A stretch of 57,743 nucleotides of DNA from JAVKBW01 sp964352715 (GCA_964352715.1 CAYGSU010000017.1:1-57743), one strand, 5' to 3'; counted from the first letter of the stretch, positions 25,596 through 34,715 are shown. Numbers and translations: made by a program. Notes: generated by a model not told the origin, from the letters alone.

Positions 25596-26669
25596 ATGAG
25601 TGACGTTGCAATTCGGGAGACCAACCCCCTCGAAGATCTCAAACTGAGGTGGGAATCGCTGAAGGAACAGGACCCGATGGCCCGCGCCCGAGATGCCGCG
25701 TCAACGCTGGGCAGCAGCGAGGCGGCTCTTGTCGCCATGCGCATCGGTAACGGTGTTACGGCTCTGGATCAGGATTACAAGGGTTTGCTGGAAGGCATGC
25801 CTTCGGTCGGCAGGGTCATGGTGCTGACCCGCAATGAATACGCGGTCCACGAACGCCATGGCGTGTTCGGCAATGTCCGGCTCAGTGCCACAGGCGGTGT
25901 TGTGCTCAACGAGACAATCGATCTGCGCCTGTTCCTGCGCAACTGGGCTTACGGATTTCTTGTCGAGGAAAATGTCCGCAGCGGCCTGCGCACCAGCCTG
26001 CAGTTTTTCGACACGTCCGGCGAGGCCGTTCACAAGATCTATCTGGTAGCCGAAAGCAACAAGGCGGAATTCGATGCGCTGATCGAACGTCACCTGAGTG
26101 ACCGGAAGCCGTGGTTTCTTGAAGCCGTGCCACCGGAACCGCACAGGCAGGACGCCCCGGACGAGCAAATTGACACGCCGGCCTTCCTTGAAGCCTGGCA
26201 GGGTCTGAGGGACGTCCATGATTTTCACGGTATGCTCAAAAGCCACGGTGTCGGCCGGTATCAGGCGATGCGGCTGGCGTCAGGGCGTTTCACCGTGCAC
26301 CGGGGAGCGGGCAGTCTGAACTTTGTGCTGACGAAAGCGGCGGCGCGCGGCGTTCCGCTGATGGTTTTTGTCGGAAACCGGGGATGTATCCAGATCCACA
26401 GCGGCAAGGTTTTTGAAGTTGTCCGGCGCGGAACCTGGCTCAACGTTCTCGACCCGGAATTCAACCTTCATGTGAAAGAAGACGGCATCCTTGACGCCTT
26501 TATCGTTCGCAAGCCGACGGAGGACGGCATTGTGACGGCGCTTGAGGTCTATGATGCTGACCATCAGTTGATCCTGTCGGTTTTCGGCGAGCGGAAACCC
26601 GGCATCCCTGAGCTTGAGACCTGGCGAAGTCTGATTGCCGATCTCGAACAATCCGGCGAAAGCGAATAG
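25596..26669 (+). CDS. hmuS: Haem-degrading or haem-trafficking protein HmuS
   Basis: A 357-residue cytoplasmic protein of the HmuS/ChuS/HemS family with two tandem beta-rich repeats (about 30-180 and 200-350). Recognisable segments include MVLTRNEYAVHERHG, GNVRLSATGGVVLNETIDL, NWAYGFLVEE and, in the second repeat, FVGNRGCIQIHSGKV and WLNVLDPEFNLHVKEDGI. The family binds imported haem and either degrades it or delivers it. It is 25 bases after tonB and 10 before exbB in the haem operon. Confidence 0.9.
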   Translation: MSDVAIRETNPLEDLKLRWESLKEQDPMARARDAASTLGSSEAALVAMRIGNGVTALDQDYKGLLEGMPSVGRVMVLTRNEYAVHERHGVFGNVRLSATGGVVLNETIDLRLFLRNWAYGFLVEENVRSGLRTSLQFFDTSGEAVHKIYLVAESNKAEFDALIERHLSDRKPWFLEAVPPEPHRQDAPDEQIDTPAFLEAWQGLRDVHDFHGMLKSHGVGRYQAMRLASGRFTVHRGAGSLNFVLTKAAARGVPLMVFVGNRGCIQIHSGKVFEVVRRGTWLNVLDPEFNLHVKEDGILDAFIVRKPTEDGIVTALEVYDADHQLILSVFGERKPGIPELETWRSLIADLEQSGESE

Positions 26670-26679
26670 GCCGGTTACA

Positions 26680-27318
26680 ATGGAGCAACTGATTACGCTT
26701 GTCGGCCCGCTCGCTTTGCCGCTCGGGATTTGCTTTGGCCTGTCTCTTCTTATCATTGGCGAGCGGATCTACGTCATGGCACGGGTCGGCATGATCGACG
26801 GCAAGCCGGTTAAAGAGGTGATTTCGAAGGCGTCGGAAGGCGATTCAGAAGGCCTTCAACGGGCGATGTTGCCAACTCAGGAGCCGTTCCGGGCCGGCGC
26901 ACAGGTGCTGATAGACAGCCTTTCCAGGAATCGGGAGATTCGTGAGGAAGCAGCTGCGATCTGGCTGGAAAGCTATCGTAACAAGCTGACATCCGGTCTC
27001 GGCCTGTTGTCGCTTATAGCGACAATCGCGCCGATGCTGGGGCTGCTGGGCACGGTGATCGGTATGGTATTCGCGTTCAAGGAAATCGCAGGGCATACCG
27101 GTCCCATCGGACCGGCTGTGCTGGCCGACGGGCTGTGGCAGGCGATGCTGACGACCGTTCTGGGGCTGGTTATTGCCCTGCCGGCGTTGATCGCGGGCTC
27201 GGCGTTTCAGGCTCTTGCGGAAGCGCGGGTTGCACGTATCGCGGTGTGTCTGACCCGGCTTTCCCACGCCCTTGAATCGGTTGATCCGAAAAGTTATCGG
27301 GCAGGAAGCCAGCCATGA
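26680..27318 (+). CDS. exbB: MotA/TolQ/ExbB proton channel protein
   Basis: A 212-residue membrane protein with three helices (about 8-26, 110-130, 150-172). The family core is present: SGLGLLSLIATIAPMLGLLG, MVFAFKEIAG and AMLTTVLGLVIALPALIAG. The ATG at 26680 is chosen because it gives a normal N-terminus (MEQLITLVGPLALPLG); an upstream in-frame ATG at 26635 lies inside hmuS. It overlaps exbD by 4 bases and powers TonB in the haem system. Confidence 0.88.
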   Translation: MEQLITLVGPLALPLGICFGLSLLIIGERIYVMARVGMIDGKPVKEVISKASEGDSEGLQRAMLPTQEPFRAGAQVLIDSLSRNREIREEAAAIWLESYRNKLTSGLGLLSLIATIAPMLGLLGTVIGMVFAFKEIAGHTGPIGPAVLADGLWQAMLTTVLGLVIALPALIAGSAFQALAEARVARIAVCLTRLSHALESVDPKSYRAGSQP

Positions 27319-27743
27319 TCGCCTTGTCGCAGCAGCGTCGCCGAAAGCGCCATGTCTGGTCTGTTGCCGCCGACCTGACGCCGCTGATCGATGTGCTTTT
27401 CATGTTGCTGATCTTCATGGTGCTGACCGCAAATTCGGCCCAGGTATCCCTGAAAGGCGCCGTGCCAAGCACACAGGAGGCGGGTCTGCACTCTGCCGGG
27501 ACAGATCAGAAGATACGACTTCAGATCCAGCAGGGGGCCGTTCCCTACATCATCGAAGACCGTGAGGCGCCGGACTGGACAGTGGCGCGCGCAATGCTGG
27601 AGGAACTGGTGGAACAACAGGGCCGCACCGGATTTTCGCTGCTGGTCGACCCCAATGTGCCGGTGCAGAGACTTGTCGATGTCATGGCGTATTCCCAGAC
27701 GAAGGGAATAACAGATGCGGATATCGTTCTTGAAATGCGGTGA
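27315..27743 (+). CDS. exbD: ExbD/TolR biopolymer transport protein
   Basis: A 142-residue protein with one N-terminal membrane helix (about 22-42) that carries the conserved Asp in DLTPLIDVLFMLLIF, the proton-pathway residue. The periplasmic part (about 60-142) ends in DADIVLEMR as usual for ExbD. The start overlaps exbB by 4 bases, and hmuT follows 30 bases after its stop. Confidence 0.9.
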   Translation: MIALSQQRRRKRHVWSVAADLTPLIDVLFMLLIFMVLTANSAQVSLKGAVPSTQEAGLHSAGTDQKIRLQIQQGAVPYIIEDREAPDWTVARAMLEELVEQQGRTGFSLLVDPNVPVQRLVDVMAYSQTKGITDADIVLEMR

Positions 27744-27773
27744 CTCCGCTTTGTAATGATCGGGAGGAAGACA

Positions 27774-28673
27774 GTGAGAATGTATACGAAACGCAGGGAA
27801 TTTCTATTGGGCCTGTCTGCCGGGCTCGCCGTTCTGGGCAGCGCATCACGCGCCGCTGCAGTGATGCGGGTTGTGTCCGTCGGCGGGTCGATTACCGAGA
27901 CGATATACTTCCTGAACAGGGCGGAGGTTCTGATTGGGGCGGATACCACCTCGCGGTATCCGGCGGCGGCGGATGACCTGCCGAAAGTCGGTTATATGCG
28001 GGCCCTGTCTGTCGAAGGAGTTCTGTCGCTCAACCCGACCGTGGTGCTGGCTGAAGAAGGGTCGGGTCCGCCGAACGCGATGGCGAGCCTGAAGTCAGTC
28101 GGTCTGCCGGTCGAGATCATTCCCGAAGCACGGTCGATTGCCGATGTCGTCGACAAAACCCGGGTTATCGCCCGCCATGTCGATGCGGTCGAGGAAGGTG
28201 AAAAACTGGTCAGGAAAATAGAAGGCCGTGCCGCCGTTGTCGGCCGCGAAATTGCGGGTATCGAAAGCCGGAAGCGGGTTCTTTTCCTGCTTGATATCCG
28301 AGACAACAGCCTGTTGGCCGCAGGCGGCGGTACGTCAGCCGAAGCGATCATCCGGCTCGCAGGCGGGCAACCTGCCGTGAGCGATTTCGAAGGGTTCAGG
28401 CCGTTTTCCGCCGAAGCGATGCACAAGGCGGACCCGGATGTCATTCTGATCATGCAGCATGTTCATGACCGGATGGGCGGTGTTGCGGATCTCATGGCCA
28501 TGCCGCAACTGCAGGGCCTTCGGGCCATTGAGAACAAGGCGGTCGTGGCGATGGACGGCCTGTTGCTGCTGGGTTTTGGGCCACGGACGCCGGATGCAAC
28601 CATTGCGCTGGCGCGTCACCTGTATGGCGACCGTCTGGTGCTTGCCGACCTGCCGCCACTCTCTCTTCCATGA
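27774..28673 (+). CDS. hmuT: Haem ABC transporter substrate-binding protein with Tat signal
   Basis: A 299-residue periplasmic protein of the HmuT/FecB class that hands haem to the HmuUV importer. The N-terminus has a twin-arginine motif (KRREFLLGLSAGLAVLG), so export through Tat is likely. Core segments are VVSVGGSITETIYFL, GADTTSRYP, KVGYMRALSVEGVLSL and ADPDVILIMQHVH. I chose the GTG at 27774 because GGGAGGA lies 5 bases upstream; ATGs exist at 27756 and 27780. The stop overlaps hmuU by 4 bases. Confidence 0.88.
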   Translation: MRMYTKRREFLLGLSAGLAVLGSASRAAAVMRVVSVGGSITETIYFLNRAEVLIGADTTSRYPAAADDLPKVGYMRALSVEGVLSLNPTVVLAEEGSGPPNAMASLKSVGLPVEIIPEARSIADVVDKTRVIARHVDAVEEGEKLVRKIEGRAAVVGREIAGIESRKRVLFLLDIRDNSLLAAGGGTSAEAIIRLAGGQPAVSDFEGFRPFSAEAMHKADPDVILIMQHVHDRMGGVADLMAMPQLQGLRAIENKAVVAMDGLLLLGFGPRTPDATIALARHLYGDRLVLADLPPLSLP

Positions 28674-29719
28674 GGCTCGCCTCGGGTGAGATGCCTGTCG
28701 ACAGGAATCGCGAACGGCTTGTTCTTCTGGGCCTGTTGGTTTGCGCATTACTGCTTGTGGGCTTGTTCGGCTTAGCCTCCGGCGCTTATCCGATCGATTT
28801 GAAATCCGCTTTTCTTGCGTTGTGGTCTGACACCGGTGCGCGCACAGATCTTGTATTTACTGAAATCCGGCTGCCGCGTGTGGTTTTTGGTATGCTGGTC
28901 GGGGCGGCGCTTGGTGGCAGCGGGGCCGCGTTGCAGGTAATGTTCCGCAACCCGCTTGCCGATCCCGGTCTGATCGGGATTTCCTCGGGTGCTGCCCTGG
29001 GTGCGGTTTCCGTTATCGTGCTGGGAGAACGGTTGTTTCCCACCTTCATCCAGGTTGCCGGCGTGTATGCGATGCCGGTAGCAGCGTTCTTCGGTGCGGT
29101 CGTTGCTACCGTCCTTGCGATCAGGATCGGCAATCGATCCGGTCAGGTCGATGTCGCGATGATGCTGCTGGCCGGCATTGCGATCAACGCGACGGCGCAG
29201 GCCGGCGTCGGCGTTCTGACCGTGATCGCGGATGACCAGCAACTGCGCAGCCTCAGTTTCTGGACCCTGGGCAGTCTGGCGATTGCCGGCTGGTCCAGCA
29301 TGCCGATCATCGCTGCTTCCATCCTGCCGCCGATGCTGCTGATGATCTGGTATTCCCGGTCGCTCAATCGGCTGTTGCTGGGCGAAGTCGAGGCAACGCA
29401 TCTGGGTGTCGATGTCCGAAAGCTGAAACGGATGATCGTGCTGTGCGTCGCCCTGTCGGTCGGGATTGCGGTTTCCTTTGCCGGCGCAATCGGTTTTGTC
29501 GGACTTGTCGTGCCGCACCTGATCCGGCTGGTGGCCGGCCCCGATAACCGGATCGTCGTTCCCGGTTCGGTTCTGCTGGGCGCTGCGGTGACCGTTATGG
29601 CGGATATTGTGGCCCGCACCGTCGTCATACCGGAAGAACTGCCGGTCGGGCTGATCCTTGGTGCAGTCGGCGGTCCGTTTTTCCTGTGGCTGATTGTTCA
29701 AAGACGGCGGCGAATATAG
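28670..29719 (+). CDS. hmuU: Haem ABC transporter permease
   Basis: A 349-residue FecCD/BtuC-family permease with about 10 membrane helices. Signatures are EIRLPRVVFGMLVGAALGGSGAALQVMFRNPLADP (start and middle of the conserved N-terminal block), LGISSGAALGAV-like ISSGAALG, and GFVGLVVPHLIRLVAG with the coupling-helix motif. It overlaps hmuT by 4 and hmuV by 1 base, so HmuT, U and V should be made together. Confidence 0.5.
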   Translation: MRLASGEMPVDRNRERLVLLGLLVCALLLVGLFGLASGAYPIDLKSAFLALWSDTGARTDLVFTEIRLPRVVFGMLVGAALGGSGAALQVMFRNPLADPGLIGISSGAALGAVSVIVLGERLFPTFIQVAGVYAMPVAAFFGAVVATVLAIRIGNRSGQVDVAMMLLAGIAINATAQAGVGVLTVIADDQQLRSLSFWTLGSLAIAGWSSMPIIAASILPPMLLMIWYSRSLNRLLLGEVEATHLGVDVRKLKRMIVLCVALSVGIAVSFAGAIGFVGLVVPHLIRLVAGPDNRIVVPGSVLLGAAVTVMADIVARTVVIPEELPVGLILGAVGGPFFLWLIVQRRRRI

Positions 29720-30495
29720 TGAGTTTCGTTCTTGAAAATGTCTCCGTCGTAAAAGCAGGAACCGGCATCCTGCGCGACATCTCGCTTGCTTTCGAACCGG
29801 GCCGGATCACCGCGCTGGTCGGCCCAAATGGTGCCGGAAAGTCGACCATGCTGTCGGTTCTGGCTGGCGATACGGTTCCGACCGGTGGCGCGGTGCGCCT
29901 GAACGGGTCGCCGATTGCTGACATGACCTATGCAGAACAGGCGCGTTCGCGCAGTGTGATGCGGCAGTTCTTCGATATGAATTTCCCGTTTTCCGTCGAG
30001 GAAGTGGTCGAGATGGGCGTGCTGGATGGCGCAGGGCCTGGCCTGTCGCAATCCATCGTTACCCGCGCGTTGAAAGAAGCGGGCATGACCGCTTTTCGGT
30101 CACGCACCGTAACCCGGCTTTCGGGCGGTGAGCAGCAGCGGGTGGCGTTCGCCCGCTCCATAGCCCAGATCCTCTCGGTTAGTGCCGGTGGTGACCCTCG
30201 CTTTCTGCTGCTGGACGAGCCTACCGCAAACCTCGATCTTGCCTATCAGGTGCTTGTGCTGAAAGTGCTCAGGCGCTTGTTGCAGGAAAACATCGGTGTT
30301 GTGGTTGTGCTGCACGACCTGAATCTGGCTGCGTTGACGGCCGACCGGATGATCGTGCTGTCGAAGGGCTGCGTCGCTGCGGATGGTGCACCCCATACCG
30401 TCATGACAGATGGTTTCCTGTCCGATGTATATGGCACAGGCGTCCGCGTCAGGCATCATGACGGCGCAACCGTCGTCTCGCTCGACTGGCGCTAA
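29719..30495 (+). CDS. hmuV: Haem ABC transporter ATPase
   Basis: A 258-residue ATPase with Walker A GPNGAGKST, Q-loop MRQFFDMNFPF region, signature LSGGEQQRVAFARSIAQ, Walker B FLLLDEPTANLDLA and the H-loop in VVVLHDLNLAALTADRM, the arrangement of HmuV/BtuD-type ATPases. The GTG at 29719 overlaps the hmuU stop by one base and gives a normal start; an ATG at 29686 lies inside hmuU. It ends the haem operon. Confidence 0.88.
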   Translation: MSFVLENVSVVKAGTGILRDISLAFEPGRITALVGPNGAGKSTMLSVLAGDTVPTGGAVRLNGSPIADMTYAEQARSRSVMRQFFDMNFPFSVEEVVEMGVLDGAGPGLSQSIVTRALKEAGMTAFRSRTVTRLSGGEQQRVAFARSIAQILSVSAGGDPRFLLLDEPTANLDLAYQVLVLKVLRRLLQENIGVVVVLHDLNLAALTADRMIVLSKGCVAADGAPHTVMTDGFLSDVYGTGVRVRHHDGATVVSLDWR

Positions 30496-30551
30496 CCTCG
30501 TAAAAGTCCTGCTGCTTTCGGATTGCCGCAGGTTTGCTGTCCGATATCTGT

Positions 30552-30568
30552 CTTAACAAAATGTTAAG
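30552..30568. promoter_or_regulatory. 17-bp palindrome in the hmuV/HD-GYP intergenic region
   Basis: CTTAACAAAATGTTAAG is a perfect inverted repeat (7-bp arms, AAA centre). It lies 57 bases after hmuV and about 170 bases before the HD-GYP start. It has no T-run, so it looks more like an operator than a terminator. The cognate regulator is unknown. Confidence 0.35.
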
Positions 30569-30740
30569 AGCGCATCGGTATCCTGACACCGCAAAAACTC
30601 GAATAGGATCAATTGAGCCAAATTCAGCGACAGTGTATTGCCGTTTCATTTTCACTGACAATCTGATGGCAATACAGACTGCGTATCGTGTAGACAAATG
30701 GATGGCTAATATTGATCAACGCATGAGGATCGATAGACGA

Positions 30741-33725
30741 ATGAATATCCGGGTCAAGTTCAAGGTCAGCATCGTTGCGATCTTGACATCGCTTGTGGTG
30801 CTTGTCGGGGCATCCATTTCGGGTCTGTTCTGGTTTACCACGTCGGAGATCACGGAAAACATCGCGCAGGGACAGTTCGAAAACCAGACCAATTCCGCAG
30901 AAGAAAGCTTTACGTCGCTTCTGGTTCAGGCCGGTATGAACGCGGCGGTCGGCGCGGCGCAACCGAATGTCAACGTCAGTCCCGCGCAGTTTCTTGATGC
31001 CGAAGTGCTGCCTGTTGCCATTGAGGCCTTGCGCCAGCAAGAGGCCTTCTATTCGGTCTATTATGGTTTTGACGACGGAACCTTCTTTCAGATCATTGCG
31101 ACACGGGGCCTGGCCTCCATCCTTGAACAGCACCAGGCACCGGCGGAAACGGCCTGGATAGTCCGTGCAATCGTTGAAGACGGCGAGCGTGTGCAGAAAT
31201 GGGCGTTCCTGGACGAGCAGAAAAACCTGCTTGGGGAAAGGCAGGAACCGTCGCCGGAATACAATCCGACGAAACGGCCCTGGTATATCGCGGCGGCCGG
31301 CAACCGGCAGGTTCAACTTTCCGAGCCGTATCTGTTCAATTCACTGCAAAAGCCGGGCATCACCGCATCGAGAAGTCTGGACGGGGCCGGCGGTGTCTAT
31401 GGGGTGGATCTGACGCTTGAAGGCGTGACCAACGAGGTGTCCGCGCTGCCGATTTCCGAAAACGGGGGTCTTATCCTGCATGACCGGAATGACCGGCTGA
31501 TTGCGCTATCGACACGGTTCGGGCAGGCGGATCCGATGGCGGATATTCATGATATCGACATCCCTGCAATGAAGGTCTTTTTGTCGGTTGGCGACAGTTC
31601 GATTTCCGGTCTTCTGCAAAAAACCACGGACGAGGGTGAAGACTTTTTCGTGAGCCGGGAAGAAGTCTCCTATGCCGGAATGGATTTTTACATCGGGGCA
31701 ATTGCACCGGTCCGGGACTTTAACGGGGAGTTCGTCACGCTGCAAAACAGAGTGCTGTTAATCAGTCTCGTGAGCCTGATTCTGTTTATTCCATTTTCCT
31801 ATGTTTTTGCATCCAATTTGTCGAAGAAGGTCACTGATCTTACGGGTGCGGCAAACCAGATGCGGGAAATGAACTTCGATGTAAAGAACCTGAAAAATTC
31901 CCACATCGTTGAATTCGATGAACTTATCCATTCTTTTTCCGATATGAGCCATAGCCTCGGAGACAAGACAGAACAGCTGAACGAATCCCAGGCAAAGCTT
32001 TCACGGCTGGTTGATCTCGGTATTTCAATGGCTGCCGAGCAAAGCAGCGACAAGCTGATGGAAATGGTGCTGCTGGGCGCGAAGGACATGACCAACGCAG
32101 ATGGCTGTTCGCTCTATGTCATCAACAAGGATGACAAACTTGAATTCAAGATATTCCGAAATGACAGCCTTGGCATCGGTTTTGGCGGAACGATGGGCGA
32201 TAAGAAAGCCTTTCAGGATATACCGCTGTATCGGGAAGACGGATCGCAGAATGAATCCAATGTCGTCAGCTATGCAGTGCATGCGGAAAAGACGATCAAT
32301 GTCGATGATGTCGAAATGTCCGAACAGTTCGACTTTACCGGTCCGCGTTCCTTCGATGTAGCGGCCAACTACAAGACGAAATCTATCCTTACTGTACCGC
32401 TGAAGCCGCGTGGCGGCTCGGTAATCGGCGCTTTGCAGATTGTTAATGCCCGCGACAAGAACACCGGCCAGTTCATTGCATTCTCCACGGAAGTGCAGCC
32501 TTTCGTCGAAGCGCTGGCGGCGCAGGCTGCGACCTCGCTCTACAATCGGCATCTGCTGGAAGCTCAGGAAAATCTGATGGATGCCCTGATCCTGCTGATT
32601 GCCGAGGCGATTGACTCGAAGAGTCCCTATACGGGCGGGCATTGCGAACGCGTGCCGGTGCTGGCGATGAAGCTGGCTGAAAAGGCGTCGAAGGAAAGCG
32701 CCGGCTCCTACGCCGATTTCAGTTTCAAAACTCATGACGAATGGCGGGAATTCGAAATCGGGGCATGGCTGCATGATTGCGGCAAGATCGTTACGCCGGA
32801 ATATGTTGTCGACAAGGCGTCGAAACTGGAAACCATCTATAACCGCATTCATGAAATCAGGACACGGTTCGAGGTCCTGCTGCGCGATGCCCGGATCGAC
32901 AGCCTGCAGGCCATTGTCGAAGGGGATGATCGTGACGACGCGGAAGCCCGGTATGAAACCCGCAAACAGGCGCTGGTCGACGATTTTTCTTTTGTTGCGG
33001 AATGCAATATCGGCGGCGAGTTCATGGGCGATGACGATATCGCCCGACTGAAGCAGATTGCGGAAACGGTTTGGCAGCGGAATTTCGACATTAAGCTTGG
33101 ACTTGCACATGAAGAAGCCTTGCGCTTTTCGGATGCGCCTGACGCCCCGTGCCCCGAAAAACTGCTGGACGACAAGCCTTATCACATCATTCCCCGGACA
33201 AGGCATGACGACACTAAGATGGCTGAACGCGGGTTCAAGATCGATATCCCTGACGATCTCTACAATCAGGGCGAGGTCTACAATCTGTCGATTCGCCGCG
33301 GCACGCTGACGGCGGAAGAACGCTACAAGATCAACGAACATATCGTGCAAAGCATCATCATGCTGGAACAGTTGCCGCTGCCAAGGCATTTGCAGCGCGT
33401 GCCTGAATACGCCGGCACGCATCACGAAACCATGATAGGAACAGGCTATCCCCGCAAATTGACGGCCGATGAACTGTCCATTCCGGCCCGCATCATGGCT
33501 ATTGCCGATATTTTCGAGGCGCTGACGGCCTCTGACCGGCCATACAAGAAATCAAAAACGCTAAGCGAGGCGATCAAGATTCTCAGCTTCTTCAAGAAAG
33601 ACCAGCATATCGACGGCGATCTGTTCGACTTGTTCCTGACCTCAGGCATTTACAAGGAATACGCTGAAATGTTCCTGAAGCCGGAGCAGATCGACGAGGT
33701 AGATATCAACCAGTATATTGGCTGA
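30741..33725 (+). CDS. Membrane sensor with HAMP-like, GAF and HD-GYP phosphodiesterase domains
   Basis: A 994-residue protein predicted to cleave cyclic-di-GMP. In order: a membrane helix (about 12-33), a large periplasmic sensor (about 35-330, Cache-like, with YNPTKRPWYIAAAGNRQV), a second helix (about 336-356), a HAMP-like linker, a GAF domain (about 430-590), and an HD-GYP region (about 610-980). The HD motif is AWLHDCGKIVTPEY near 676; the GYP motif is THHETMIGTGYPRKL near 900. Normally these are about 60 residues apart; here some 150 extra residues lie between them. The ATG at 30741 is chosen for its fit to the first helix, with an earlier in-frame start at 30534. Confidence 0.8.
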   Translation: MNIRVKFKVSIVAILTSLVVLVGASISGLFWFTTSEITENIAQGQFENQTNSAEESFTSLLVQAGMNAAVGAAQPNVNVSPAQFLDAEVLPVAIEALRQQEAFYSVYYGFDDGTFFQIIATRGLASILEQHQAPAETAWIVRAIVEDGERVQKWAFLDEQKNLLGERQEPSPEYNPTKRPWYIAAAGNRQVQLSEPYLFNSLQKPGITASRSLDGAGGVYGVDLTLEGVTNEVSALPISENGGLILHDRNDRLIALSTRFGQADPMADIHDIDIPAMKVFLSVGDSSISGLLQKTTDEGEDFFVSREEVSYAGMDFYIGAIAPVRDFNGEFVTLQNRVLLISLVSLILFIPFSYVFASNLSKKVTDLTGAANQMREMNFDVKNLKNSHIVEFDELIHSFSDMSHSLGDKTEQLNESQAKLSRLVDLGISMAAEQSSDKLMEMVLLGAKDMTNADGCSLYVINKDDKLEFKIFRNDSLGIGFGGTMGDKKAFQDIPLYREDGSQNESNVVSYAVHAEKTINVDDVEMSEQFDFTGPRSFDVAANYKTKSILTVPLKPRGGSVIGALQIVNARDKNTGQFIAFSTEVQPFVEALAAQAATSLYNRHLLEAQENLMDALILLIAEAIDSKSPYTGGHCERVPVLAMKLAEKASKESAGSYADFSFKTHDEWREFEIGAWLHDCGKIVTPEYVVDKASKLETIYNRIHEIRTRFEVLLRDARIDSLQAIVEGDDRDDAEARYETRKQALVDDFSFVAECNIGGEFMGDDDIARLKQIAETVWQRNFDIKLGLAHEEALRFSDAPDAPCPEKLLDDKPYHIIPRTRHDDTKMAERGFKIDIPDDLYNQGEVYNLSIRRGTLTAEERYKINEHIVQSIIMLEQLPLPRHLQRVPEYAGTHHETMIGTGYPRKLTADELSIPARIMAIADIFEALTASDRPYKKSKTLSEAIKILSFFKKDQHIDGDLFDLFLTSGIYKEYAEMFLKPEQIDEVDINQYIG

Positions 33726-33735
33726 GGCAGGGTGC

Positions 33736-34170
33736 CTATTCCGCTGCTTTCAGGCATTCTCGAAATGCATTTCTGTCGCCGATCAAGTCGGCGACGCTGA
33801 AACCGTCCAGATGCTTCATAAAGGCTTCAATGCCATCGGCCAGAACGTGTTGCAACTGGCAGGCCGGACTGACAATACAGCCCTTTCCCGCCGGGTCGAA
33901 GCAATCGACAAAGCCGCTTGTATCCTCAAGAGTCCGCACCACAAATCCGACATTGATCCGGTTTGCCGGCCGGCCAAGCAGAAGGCCGCCATTGCGCCCC
34001 CTGACACTCTTGACCAAACCCAGAGACACAAGTTTCTGCGCGACCTTCATCATGTGGTTTTTCGAGATTCCATAGCACGTTGAAATCGCAGCTATCGAAT
34101 GATGGCCATCCTTTGCAGCGAGATACATCAGCATGCGCAGGGCATAATCGGTCTGAAGCGACAATCTCAT
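33736..34170 (-). CDS. nsrR: Nitric-oxide-sensing Rrf2-family repressor
   Basis: A 144-residue Rrf2 protein with an N-terminal winged helix (LQTDYALRMLMYLAAKDG, KNHMMKVAQKLVSLGLVKS, GRNGGLLLGRPA) and three cysteines in the spacing of NsrR (VDCFDPAGKGCIVSPACQL, about 90-108) that bind an iron-sulfur cluster destroyed by NO. It is divergent from the haemoglobin-NorB operon, with two NsrR-like sites between them; one abuts its own start, which suggests autorepression. It converges with the HD-GYP gene, leaving 10 bases between stops. Confidence 0.88.
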   Translation of the reverse strand: MRLSLQTDYALRMLMYLAAKDGHHSIAAISTCYGISKNHMMKVAQKLVSLGLVKSVRGRNGGLLLGRPANRINVGFVVRTLEDTSGFVDCFDPAGKGCIVSPACQLQHVLADGIEAFMKHLDGFSVADLIGDRNAFRECLKAAE

Positions 34171-34172
34171 TA

Positions 34173-34195
34173 AAGATGCATATCATATATTGCTT
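34173..34195. promoter_or_regulatory. Second NsrR-like site next to nsrR
   Basis: AAGATGCATAT (34173-34183) followed by a weaker second half ending ATTGCTT. It starts 3 bases before the nsrR ATG and shares its first half with the strong site at 34216-34238. It is a likely autoregulation site. Confidence 0.45.
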
Positions 34196-34215
34196 TTTGG
34201 TGCCAATAACGATAA

Positions 34216-34238
34216 AAGATGCATATTAAATACATCAT
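34216..34238. promoter_or_regulatory. NsrR operator
   Basis: The core GATGCATATTAAATACATC (34218-34236) is a near-perfect 9-1-9 inverted repeat with AAGATGCAT and the mirrored ATACATCAT, which matches the known NsrR consensus. It lies 15 bases before the truncated-haemoglobin start. Confidence 0.75.
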
Positions 34239-34253
34239 AAAGAGCAAAGAGCC

Positions 34254-34715
34254 ATGACAGCCCATAGCTATGCCAGGCAGGCGCGCGCCCGGAAAATGCA
34301 GCAGGCACAGGCAATTGGCATTGATGAAGCCGTTGTTTCCCGGCTGGTTGAACAGTTCTACGACACCGTTCGGTACGACGATCTGTTAGGACCGGTTTTT
34401 GTCGGGCATGTGAAGGACTGGACGGGCCATTTGGCGCGAATGAAGGATTTCTGGGCCTCGGTGACGCTGGAATCGGGCCGCTATCATGGCAATCCGATGC
34501 TCAAGCATATCGCCCTCGGTTCGCTGGGGCCGGCGCATTTTGAACGATGGCTCGTGATCTGGAACCGGGTTGTGGAAGAGGTCGTGCCGACAGAGGACGC
34601 CGCTGAAACCTTCCGGTCGGCCGCACAGCGGATCGCCGACAGCCTGTTGATGGGCATTCAGGTTCAGCGTGGCGAGATGGCATCCCCAATGGGAAAGCGG
34701 AGGCGTTCGCCATGA
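34254..34715 (+). CDS. Group III truncated haemoglobin
   Basis: A 153-residue globin that likely binds NO or O2 in the NO response. The 2-on-2 fold is visible: VVSRLVEQFYDTVRYDDLLGP in the A/B helices, HLARMKDFWASV in the E helix, and the proximal His85 in PMLKHIALGS, followed by HFERWLVIWNRVVEE, typical of group III. The last 25 residues are basic and Ser-rich (MGKRRRSP). An ATG at 34296 (MQQAQAIG) would give a more usual N-terminus. It is the first gene of the NsrR-regulated operon and overlaps the next gene by 4 bases. Confidence 0.85.
   Translation: MTAHSYARQARARKMQQAQAIGIDEAVVSRLVEQFYDTVRYDDLLGPVFVGHVKDWTGHLARMKDFWASVTLESGRYHGNPMLKHIALGSLGPAHFERWLVIWNRVVEEVVPTEDAAETFRSAAQRIADSLLMGIQVQRGEMASPMGKRRRSP

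Noticed and set aside
32025..33425. 466-codon open frame antisense to the HD-GYP gene
   Set aside because: The plus-strand gene has clear GAF, HD and GYP motifs; the antisense frame has none and no ribosome binding site.
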